DNA of 24,260 bases from a virus. The notes under the pieces are model-generated. The model searched no databases and had not been told where the DNA came from. It saw only the letters and a program-made list of their open reading frames with translations. This document shows, in pieces, positions 13,524 through 19,909 of the stretch. The position numbers and the translations under genes were made by a program. The stretch covers positions 1 through 24,260 of the IMG/VR virus record IMGVR_UViG_3300043772_001664; one strand, given 5' to 3'. Position 1 is the first letter of the stretch. Each line of letters opens with the position of its first letter.

Positions 13524-14256
13524 TTAATAAATCCAATTCTCTAAGTTTTTTTCTGCTCCAAATAAAACCAGCTTTACCACCCCATAAAAGATAACTAATA
13601 GTTCCACAGGCTTCTGTATTGCTTTCATCATAATAAGTTTCAGCACGACTTAAATATGAATACATACGTTGTATAGTATCAATAGTTAAATTCTCTTTAT
13701 TAGCTAATTGCTGCGCTCTTACTTTACCAACTTGAGTTGCACACTTATTATTTACAGCATCATTTAATTCAATACCTCTTTTAGCATTGTTTGAAACGCT
13801 ATCAGGGTAATCATTATAACTTTCAGCATTTAAATAATTAGTAAAATGAATACCAATATTTTCAAGTTGTTTAATAACATCCATGTTATTATCATAGTGC
13901 TTTGATATCCCTAATTGCTTAATTTTTTCAACCTTAGCTTTATTAGAACCAGTTGCATAAACTCTTGAAATAGGTATATTTAAACTCCTTGCTGTACTTA
14001 ACATTCCTGCTCTTGATTGTCGTGCTGAAATTATATAAATGTCTCCATCTAAACTTTTAGCAAGTTCTTTTCCTTTTGCTGTTGTTAATGTCCCATCATA
14101 ATCAAATGAAATTTTAATAGCTGCGTAAGTATCTAATTTAGATTGACAAACTGCATATCGTTGGTCATTTTCAGGAAATTCACTTTGCATTTGAGAATCA
14201 CCCATGCAACGTTGTATAAATTCTTCGTCTGTTTCTCTCGGTCTTGGTCTTGGCAT
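13516..14256 (-). CDS. HAD-like hydrolase fused to phage head-associated modules
   Basis: The product has 246 residues in three parts. Residues 9-40 (EEFIQRCMGDSQMQSEFP, then QRYAVCQSK, with C17 and C37) match a short module common in Bacteroidetes phage head proteins and prohead proteases. Residues 46-140 are HAD-like: ISFDYDGTLTT (nucleophile D52, D54), IYIISARQS (motif II, S77) and HYDNNMDVIKQL. Residues 150-245 are a conserved phage module (SVSNNAKRGIELNDAVNNKC, RMYSYLSRAETYYDE, CGTISYLLWGGKA). The HAD part could dephosphorylate a sugar phosphate or nucleotide; the flanking modules suggest a head-linked role. It is the first gene after a terminator and a TATATTTG box. Activity is inferred. 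Confidence 0.65.
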   Translation of the reverse strand: MPRPRPRETDEEFIQRCMGDSQMQSEFPENDQRYAVCQSKLDTYAAIKISFDYDGTLTTAKGKELAKSLDGDIYIISARQSRAGMLSTARSLNIPISRVYATGSNKAKVEKIKQLGISKHYDNNMDVIKQLENIGIHFTNYLNAESYNDYPDSVSNNAKRGIELNDAVNNKCATQVGKVRAQQLANKENLTIDTIQRMYSYLSRAETYYDESNTEACGTISYLLWGGKAGFIWSRKKLRELDLLNE

Positions 14257-14274
14257 TAGTATAATTTATATCAA

Positions 14275-14282
14275 CAAATATA
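14275..14282 (-). promoter_or_regulatory. Candidate -7 box (TATATTTG) of the glycan cassette
   Basis: Read on the minus strand this is an exact TAnnTTTG box between the terminator and the HAD gene. A TTG is not present at the expected 19-base distance; that position lies inside the terminator hairpin. The transcript would start about 10 nt before the ATG at 14256. The box is good, the promoter as a whole only moderate. Confidence 0.45.
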
Positions 14283-14284
14283 AA

Positions 14285-14310
14285 TAAAAAAGCCCCACCG
14301 AAGTGAGGCT
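14285..14310 (-). terminator. Strong intrinsic terminator with UUCG loop
   Basis: The minus-strand RNA forms an 8-bp stem, AGCCUCAC (14310-14303) with GUGGGGCU (14298-14291), one U-G pair, closed by the very stable tetraloop UUCG and followed by UUUUUAUUUA. It lies 22 nt after the stop of the 188-residue virion gene and ends the head module. This separates highly expressed capsid genes from the glycan cassette and the portal. Confidence 0.9.
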
Positions 14311-14331
14311 CTTAATAATTAATTTTATCAA

Positions 14332-14898
14332 TTAGGTTAAAGCGTCTAAGTAAGCTTGGTTAGTTGCTAAACTTGCAGCTGCATTTACTCTGAAGATATT
14401 AGGTGCAGTTGTTTGTTCACCGCTTAAAGTAATCATGTAAGCAGTTGAATCATTTAACAATATACCTGAACCACCTTCACCAGCTGTTGCATTTAATCCT
14501 TTGTCTAAACCTAAAACATAGATTTTAGAATCATTACCTTCCATGAAAACTACAACATCGTCAGCATTCGCTAATTGATTAAGTGTTTCAAGTTCTGAAG
14601 GAGTTGAATAATACAATGCCATCATAGCTTGGTGGTTAAATGTATTAATGTTTTCACCTGCAGTTAAAGGAAATGCAAAAGAATTTTTATCACGCTTTCC
14701 TGTGAATGTATAAAGTTTAGAAGGTAAAGAACCTACAGTACCCATTGAAACAGTATTTACATAACCGTTTGAATCTTTAGTGTAAGTAATATTTCCTTTT
14801 AAGCCAATCCAAACACGCTTATTAACACCACCTACTTTATTAAGTGCGTCACATGCTGGATTTATTCCGCTTATTAAGTCATTACAATTTGTTGCCAT
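14332..14898 (-). CDS. Virion protein after capsid, possible tail tube protein
   Basis: The product has 188 residues. Landmarks are SGINPACDALNKVGGVNKRV (9-28), LYTFTGKRDKNSFAFPL (62-78), INTFNHQAMMALYYSTPSEL (84-103), ADDVVVFMEGNDSKIYVLGL (111-130) and LNDSTAYMITLSGEQTTAPN (147-166). Proteins with this order follow the capsid gene in several Bacteroidetes phages and look like an abundant structural protein; a tail-tube-like beta-barrel is my best guess, since no other tube gene is seen in the window. It is preceded by a stable hairpin after the capsid gene and followed by a strong terminator, so it shares the capsid transcript. No close functional assignment is possible by eye. Confidence 0.6.
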   Translation of the reverse strand: MATNCNDLISGINPACDALNKVGGVNKRVWIGLKGNITYTKDSNGYVNTVSMGTVGSLPSKLYTFTGKRDKNSFAFPLTAGENINTFNHQAMMALYYSTPSELETLNQLANADDVVVFMEGNDSKIYVLGLDKGLNATAGEGGSGILLNDSTAYMITLSGEQTTAPNIFRVNAAASLATNQAYLDALT

Positions 14899-14918
14899 TT
14901 TTTATTTTAATTAAATTG

Positions 14919-14945
14919 TTAAGGGAGTGTTTCCACTCCCGTTAA
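14919..14945 (-). promoter_or_regulatory. GNRA-capped hairpin after the capsid gene
   Basis: The minus-strand RNA reads UUAA-C-GGGAGUG, GAAA loop, CACUCCC-UUAA: an 11-bp stem with one bulged C and a GNRA tetraloop. No long U run follows (UUAACAAUUUAA), so it is a weak terminator at best. It sits 2 nt past the capsid stop, where it could partially terminate transcription or protect the capsid mRNA 3' end, keeping capsid output above that of the downstream gene. Confidence 0.6.
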
Positions 14946-14946
14946 A

Positions 14947-15963
14947 TTAGAATCCTGCGAAAACGTTTAATTCACCGAATGCATAGTTATAACCAGCCTT
15001 GTAACGTAAACGTGTGTAGTTTTTGTCATCTGTTTGGTCATACCACATTTGAACTTGTGAAGTAGAAGTTAAAGTATCTGTAGCTAAATAATGATTATCA
15101 GCTTTTGTTAAGATAGCTCTGTATGGAGTTGCTGCTGCTGCAGGTGAACCTGTTGCGAAATCAGTTGCAATGTATTTGTCTAAAACTCCTAAAGATACCA
15201 TTGGAATACCTCTGTAAGTAATACCAGTTAAACCATTAACTAAAGCATTTCTTTGCTCAACAATTCCGTAAGCAGTTGATGAAAGATATTTAACCCAAGC
15301 TTTGTAAATGTTATCAGTTACTAATAATACTTTTTGAGAATCTTCAATGAATTTTAATTCATAAGGTTGTACATCATAAATTTTAGTATCCAAAGTATTT
15401 ACAATGTTAGAAGTATTAATATCACTTGCAGAAACAGTACCACCATAAACAGTACCATCACCAGCTAAATAACCAGCTTTAATCTTTTTAAATACACCAT
15501 CAAATTGAGTGTAATCGCTATTAGATAAAGTAGTATCACCTAAGAACATAACTCTAAATAAATCACGTGCTGCAGCTTCAGCAACTCTTTCAAGAACGTA
15601 AGCTTCAATTTCAGTTCCTGTTAAGTCATTAATATCTGCACCTTTTTTACGAACGATTTCTGCAATTGTAGAATCAAATACAGCTGCACATTGTTCTAAT
15701 TGTGCTTGCATATTTGCAACTGACAAAGTGAAAGATGAAACTGCAATTCCAGTTCCTGTTTCTGTATTTTGACAAGTTGTAAATTTTTTTGTGATTTTAT
15801 CCAAGTAATTGTCTTTGTACATAATCTTATTAGATTGTACATCTTCAACTAATTGAAATCCTAATTGGTCAACTCTTGCATAACCAGCAAGTTTTTTCAT
15901 AACCAATTCTCTAAATTCTGATTGTTTACCTGTATAAGTTGTAAACGAAGTAACTACTGCCAT
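14947..15963 (-). CDS. Major capsid protein (HK97-like)
   Basis: The product has 338 residues, typical for HK97-fold capsids. Landmarks are a flexible start, VDQLGFQLVEDVQSNKIMYK (31-50), the P-domain helix around LTGTEIEAYVLERVAEAAAR (~114-133), DLFRVMFLGD, QKVLLVTDNIYKAW (~210-223), YRGIPMVSLGVLDKYI (~248-263) and the end, YTRLRYKAGYNYAFGELNVF, a C-terminal ending often seen in Bacteroidetes phage capsids. It follows the protease-scaffold gene by 20 nt, the standard pairing. Capsid codons look more regular than those of neighbours, in line with high expression. Gene order and pattern together make this call firm, though the fold itself is inferred. Confidence 0.8.
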   Translation of the reverse strand: MAVVTSFTTYTGKQSEFRELVMKKLAGYARVDQLGFQLVEDVQSNKIMYKDNYLDKITKKFTTCQNTETGTGIAVSSFTLSVANMQAQLEQCAAVFDSTIAEIVRKKGADINDLTGTEIEAYVLERVAEAAARDLFRVMFLGDTTLSNSDYTQFDGVFKKIKAGYLAGDGTVYGGTVSASDINTSNIVNTLDTKIYDVQPYELKFIEDSQKVLLVTDNIYKAWVKYLSSTAYGIVEQRNALVNGLTGITYRGIPMVSLGVLDKYIATDFATGSPAAAATPYRAILTKADNHYLATDTLTSTSQVQMWYDQTDDKNYTRLRYKAGYNYAFGELNVFAGF

Positions 15964-15983
15964 TTTGTTTTAATTTTTAGTTT

Positions 15984-16568
15984 TTAATTATTGTTTTTTA
16001 TTTTATTAATTGCCCATGCTCCAAATGAATTGTCGCTTGTAGCTTCCTTTTTAGTAAAGTCTTGTTCACTTGCTTGGAAGTTTGAACCTTTACCAATAAC
16101 CACTTTCTTAAGTGATTCAAATTCGTTTTTAAATGCATTAAATTCTGTTTCTGCTTTTGACTTTTCAGCTTTTACAGATTCCAATTCAGAAGTTAAATTT
16201 GCTTTTGTTGATTCCAATTCAGCAATCTTTGCAATTAAATCTTCCATTTTAGTTTCTTCCTCACCTTCATGCTTTTTGGCTTCGGCTTCAACAACTTCAG
16301 CAACTACACCTTCAGTAACTTTAATAACTCTGCCATTAGCATCTGTATAGTCTCCGTTTGGTGCTGCGCTTTCATTTCCTTCAGCATCTAATAAGTAAGC
16401 TGACTTACCAACTAAATCTTCAGTTTCAGAATCAACGTATAATAACACTTCATTTCCTTCCGCATCTTTAACAGGCATTTCCATGTTCAAAGTAACACCG
16501 TTTATCAATGCAGCTAACTTCGTGAATCCTCTTTTAATCCACGATACTGATTGTTCGTTTTTGTTCAT
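15984..16568 (-). other. Possible nested scaffold from an internal start
   Basis: Codon 204 of the protease-scaffold gene is an ATG preceded by AAACAAATAAAA, the same kind of A-rich leader seen before the capsid and 188-residue genes. It falls exactly at the linker between protease and scaffold-like part, and would give a 194-residue protein (MNKNEQSVSWIKRGFTKL...). Phage lambda makes its scaffold from an internal start of its protease gene in this way. Use of the start here is inference. Confidence 0.4.
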
Positions 16569-17177
16569 TTTTATTTGTTTTGGTTTGTTTTCTGTTGCTA
16601 CAAAAGCAACTAATTTATAAGGTGTATAATTTACACTTGTTGATATAATTTCATTTGCAAAGCCTAATTCAATAGCCTGTGTGCTTGTTAAGTCAGTAGC
16701 CTTTTGCATTAATGGTTCTAAATCTTCAACTGATTTTCCTGTTTGATTAGAATAGAAATCTAAAATCTTTTTTTGTTCAGCTTGTAAGCTTTCACCTAAA
16801 GAAATTAAGTCATCTGCTTCCATTGGAGTTGGTGAATCAGGCTGCCAATAAGGATTGTGAATAAAGAAACGTGAGTTTTCATGTAACTTTCTATAATCAC
16901 CAGCCATAAAAATAATGGTTGCAATTGAACCAACCATTCCTTCTCCTATTGTAGTAATTTTTTTACCACTTGTTTTTAGTTTGTCATAAATAGCCCATCC
17001 TTCAATCACAGAACCACCACCACTATTAATGTAAACATGAATGTCTGTTACATCACTTTCCAACGTATCTAAGAAACGTTTTAAAGTTGCTAAACTAAAT
17101 GTTTCTGCACCTGAAAATAATGATACCATATCACTACCACCGATGTAACCTTCAATATTTAATTTAGCTATTTTCAT
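15984..17177 (-). CDS. ClpP-like prohead protease fused to scaffold-like tail
   Basis: The product has 397 residues. Residues 1-185 are an S14 (ClpP-type) protease: INSGGGSVIEGWAIYD, then EGMVGSIATIIFMAGDYR with nucleophile S84, FFIHNPYW with H107, and ATDLTSTQAIELGFANEI with D162. Residues 204-397 differ: an acidic Ala/Glu-rich part, a coiled coil (IAKIAELESTKANLTSELE, SVKAEKSKAETEFNAF) and a short basic end (FGAWAINKIKNNN), as expected for a scaffold that the protease later removes. I chose the ATG at 17177 (MKIAKLNIEGYIG) over a TTG at 17198, because it matches the family start. An in-frame ATG at 16568 could give the scaffold part alone. The capsid gene follows by 20 nt. Confidence 0.85.
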   Translation of the reverse strand: MKIAKLNIEGYIGGSDMVSLFSGAETFSLATLKRFLDTLESDVTDIHVYINSGGGSVIEGWAIYDKLKTSGKKITTIGEGMVGSIATIIFMAGDYRKLHENSRFFIHNPYWQPDSPTPMEADDLISLGESLQAEQKKILDFYSNQTGKSVEDLEPLMQKATDLTSTQAIELGFANEIISTSVNYTPYKLVAFVATENKPKQIKMNKNEQSVSWIKRGFTKLAALINGVTLNMEMPVKDAEGNEVLLYVDSETEDLVGKSAYLLDAEGNESAAPNGDYTDANGRVIKVTEGVVAEVVEAEAKKHEGEEETKMEDLIAKIAELESTKANLTSELESVKAEKSKAETEFNAFKNEFESLKKVVIGKGSNFQASEQDFTKKEATSDNSFGAWAINKIKNNN

Positions 17178-17209
17178 ATTATTAGTAAATTTATTCAAAG
17201 GAAAAAAAT

Positions 17210-17217
17210 TAAATTTG
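17210..17217 (+). promoter_or_regulatory. Candidate -7 box for the lone plus-strand gene
   Basis: TAAATTTG matches TAnnTTTG on the plus strand, about 25 nt before the ATG at 17242. No TTG is found 19 bases upstream, so the -33 element is missing or weak. It is the only element I see that could start transcription of the plus-strand gene. Confidence 0.35.
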
Positions 17218-17241
17218 TTTTTTAATATTACTTAATATAAA

Positions 17242-17430
17242 ATGTCAAAAAAACCAAAGAATTATAAAGTATATCAAGTGTGTTTAGGCTCAACTACTTT
17301 GCATAAATTTGAATGTGATTTAGTAGATAGTGAACAAAGAGCTTCAGCAAAAATTCGTGATATATTAAAAGATTATTATAAAGACAAAGAACCTTTCGGT
17401 TGGAAGGATTATGTTAAAAAGTTAAAGTGA
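17242..17430 (+). CDS. Small basic protein, only gene on the plus strand
   Basis: The product has 62 residues, MSKKPKNYKVYQVCLGSTTL to KEPFGWKDYVKKLK, with a Lys/Tyr-rich N-terminus, two Cys, and a helical half around SEQRASAKIRDILKDYYKD. Coding is supported because the frame exactly fills the 244-bp gap between the tape measure and protease genes, starts with an A-rich leader, has a natural composition, and ends 9 nt inside the tape measure stop. No family is recognised. It is convergent with the tape measure and divergent from the protease. It could be a small regulator or lysogeny/superinfection gene; nothing proves that. Confidence 0.55.
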   Translation: MSKKPKNYKVYQVCLGSTTLHKFECDLVDSEQRASAKIRDILKDYYKDKEPFGWKDYVKKLK

Positions 17431-19908
17431 ACTAACGTTTACTGCCCTTTGTACACTATTCTGTGTTTTATTTATATCAGTTACTCTTACAACTGGATTA
17501 GGCATACTTTCAATAAATTTTTGCATCATTATTTGGTTTGATAACATGTTTGAAGTTTCCATTCCTGCGCTGCGACCAGTAAAACCACCGTCAAACATAC
17601 CGCTTATATGTGGCATAGGGTTGCTCATTCCCAACCTCATGTTTTCTAATTGCCCTGCTAAAGCCGAACCCATAGAAGTATTTAAAACTCGTGAGGGTAC
17701 TACATACTCATCCTTGTGATATGTGTAACTTTTACTTCCTAAGTTAGTAGAAACTTCATGTGGATTTCCTTCGCCTGTATAACCACCCTCTTCAAATGAA
17801 TTAATTAATTGTTTTGCTTGTACCATGTTTGAAGTAATAGTAACTAAACCTGCTGCTAACTTTGCGTAAGCTGCTATACCACCAGTTGCAACGTTATCGG
17901 GTGATAATGGTGAAAATGAAGTTGCTGTTAAATTTGAAATTGCTAAACCTGTGTTTGCTGCTATGTTTATTAATGCAGCCATCTTTGCAAAAGCTCCCTG
18001 TTTTTCTTGGTCTTTAGCAAGTAAAGCTCCTAAATTCATTATAACTTGCATTGTATTTGCAACTGATTGAACTTCTGCCTGTCTTAACTTTGCTTTTTCA
18101 TCTTGCTTTTGTCTTTCAAGTTCTATTTCTTGAAGGTTATACCTTGAAATTATTTCTTGGTATTTTAATGAATGTTCATCTAAACCATAAAGCTCTTGTT
18201 CTCTTTGAAGTAATAATAAATTTTGTTTTGCTTCAAATTGAGTTTCTAAAGTATTTATTGCATCTTCATAATTAACCTCTTGAAATGCTTGTTCTTCATT
18301 TATTATTATTTCTTGCTGTAATTTTCTCGCATTTAAATCCTTTTCAAAATACTCTTTATTTATTCTTTCCTCTTCCTCTTTTTGATTTTTTTGGAGTTCT
18401 AACATTGCAGTATCAAAATCAACTTGTGCTTTATACATAGCTTCATAATTACCATTAGCATTGTATTTAGCAACTTCATATTGATACTTAATTAAATCCT
18501 CTTGTTCAGCAAAACTTTTTTCTTGTAAGTTTTTACGTTCTTGAATTTTAGATTCTAATAAAGATATTTCCTCTTGTTGGTTTCTTTTTATTCCTTCTAA
18601 TAATTCTTTTTGTCTTTCTTTTTCTTTTTTGTCGGCTTCATCCCTTATTTGGTTTTGTTTTTCAGCTGCTTTCTTTGCATTTTCAATTCTTTGTTTTTCA
18701 GCTTCATTTTTAATTATAGTAATTTCATTTTCTGCTGATATTGATTCTTTTAAAGCATCATTATAATTAGCTTTTAATTTTCCTACTTCCTCTTGTCTTT
18801 TCTTTTCATCATTTTCATACCTTTTACTTGTAGCTGCTATTTCTTTAGAAATTAAATCTAATTTATTATCAAGGCTTTTTTTAACATCTTTTTGTTTTTG
18901 TATTTCTATTTCTGTAGTTGTTTTCCCTTCAGATTTTAAAAGTTTTATTTTTTGGTCGTATGTGAAATTTATTGTGTCTAAATTCCTTTCTTCACCTTTA
19001 ATTAATGCATCTTGATTTTTAATGAAAGTATCAAAAAGCTTTTGAGCTTCTATGTTTGTAATACCTAACCAATCAGAAAATGCTATAAAATCATTTTTTA
19101 AACCTTCTAATGCAGCACCTAACACTTTAAATGTTTCACCTAAAAAACCACCACTTTCTTTTAAAGTGTCAAAGTTTTCATATAATAATTTTAAACCTTC
19201 AATTACTAAAAATATTGGAATAGCTTTAAATGATGAACTTAAACCATTTATTGCTGTTTTTAATTTATCAGCATCTAAATTTGAAAATGATTCACGAAGT
19301 AAACCCATTGATGCATTAAGCTTTTCAACTCCACTACCTTTAAATGTTTGTGTTGCATCTTTTACATCGTCTAATTTATCTTTTAGTTCCGCAAGTTTTT
19401 CAGCAGCCCCAGCTTCACCACGAATAACAGCTGCAGTATATTCTTTTATTTGTTCTTTTAATTCTTTTAAACTATTAGCTTCATCAATAGCTCCTTTAAC
19501 ACGTTCTTGAAATAATGAAGGTATTTCTTTTTCAATATTTATTCTTTCTTGACTTAACCTTGCTTGTTCTTTTAATGCATTTTCATATTCTTTACTTCCA
19601 ATTACAGCTTTATCTAAAGCATCCCTATTTTCTTTTATCTGTTGTTTTAATCTTCCGTAACTACCTTCGGCAAATTTTGCAGCACTATTGATACCACCTA
19701 AAGCGTTTGTATTTGCTTTTAATGCATCATTCTGTTTCTTTATTTCAGCAGTTAATTCTTTTCCAGCTGACTGTGCTTTGATAAACTCTTCACTACCAAT
19801 AGCAGCTTCCTTATAAACTTTTTTAATTGCTTTTAATTCTTCCTCTAAACGTTTAATGTTATTAATCGTTTCGTTTAGATTTACTTCAAATAGTTTAACC
19901 TCTGCCAT
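17422..19908 (-). CDS. Tail tape measure protein
   Basis: The product has 828 residues and is the longest in the window. Residues 1-220 are helical with an internal repeat about 66 residues long (AAIGSEEFIKAQSAGKELTA near 35, AVIGSKEYENALKEQARLSQ near 101). A hydrophobic segment follows at ~228-243 (FKAIPIFLVIEGLKLL), then a long charged coiled coil (~300-630), an Ala-rich hydrophobic stretch (~665-745), and a Gly-rich end (FEEGGYTGEGN, YHKDEYVVPSR, GGFTGRS) typical of tape measure C-termini. It sets tail length and helps genome entry. It precedes the head genes, unlike most phages, and follows a tail protein gene by 1 nt. Confidence 0.8.
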   Translation of the reverse strand: MAEVKLFEVNLNETINNIKRLEEELKAIKKVYKEAAIGSEEFIKAQSAGKELTAEIKKQNDALKANTNALGGINSAAKFAEGSYGRLKQQIKENRDALDKAVIGSKEYENALKEQARLSQERINIEKEIPSLFQERVKGAIDEANSLKELKEQIKEYTAAVIRGEAGAAEKLAELKDKLDDVKDATQTFKGSGVEKLNASMGLLRESFSNLDADKLKTAINGLSSSFKAIPIFLVIEGLKLLYENFDTLKESGGFLGETFKVLGAALEGLKNDFIAFSDWLGITNIEAQKLFDTFIKNQDALIKGEERNLDTINFTYDQKIKLLKSEGKTTTEIEIQKQKDVKKSLDNKLDLISKEIAATSKRYENDEKKRQEEVGKLKANYNDALKESISAENEITIIKNEAEKQRIENAKKAAEKQNQIRDEADKKEKERQKELLEGIKRNQQEEISLLESKIQERKNLQEKSFAEQEDLIKYQYEVAKYNANGNYEAMYKAQVDFDTAMLELQKNQKEEEERINKEYFEKDLNARKLQQEIIINEEQAFQEVNYEDAINTLETQFEAKQNLLLLQREQELYGLDEHSLKYQEIISRYNLQEIELERQKQDEKAKLRQAEVQSVANTMQVIMNLGALLAKDQEKQGAFAKMAALINIAANTGLAISNLTATSFSPLSPDNVATGGIAAYAKLAAGLVTITSNMVQAKQLINSFEEGGYTGEGNPHEVSTNLGSKSYTYHKDEYVVPSRVLNTSMGSALAGQLENMRLGMSNPMPHISGMFDGGFTGRSAGMETSNMLSNQIMMQKFIESMPNPVVRVTDINKTQNSVQRAVNVSSL

Positions 19909-19909
19909 G

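Noticed and set aside
15991-16350. A 119-codon plus-strand frame opposite the scaffold part of the protease gene
   Set aside because: Repeats of SNS, SAS and SSS reflect the complement of the Glu/Ala coiled coil. The minus-strand reading explains it.
17178-17198. TTG start seven codons upstream for the protease
   Set aside because: The ATG at 17177 gives the family-like start MKIAKLNIEGYIG; the extra residues are not part of the protease pattern.
19052-19510. A 152-codon plus-strand open frame inside the tape measure gene
   Set aside because: It lies wholly within a strong minus-strand gene and is rich in Ser, Phe and Asn, as expected from the complement of Lys/Glu-rich coiled-coil codons. 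No start signal or neighbour supports it.
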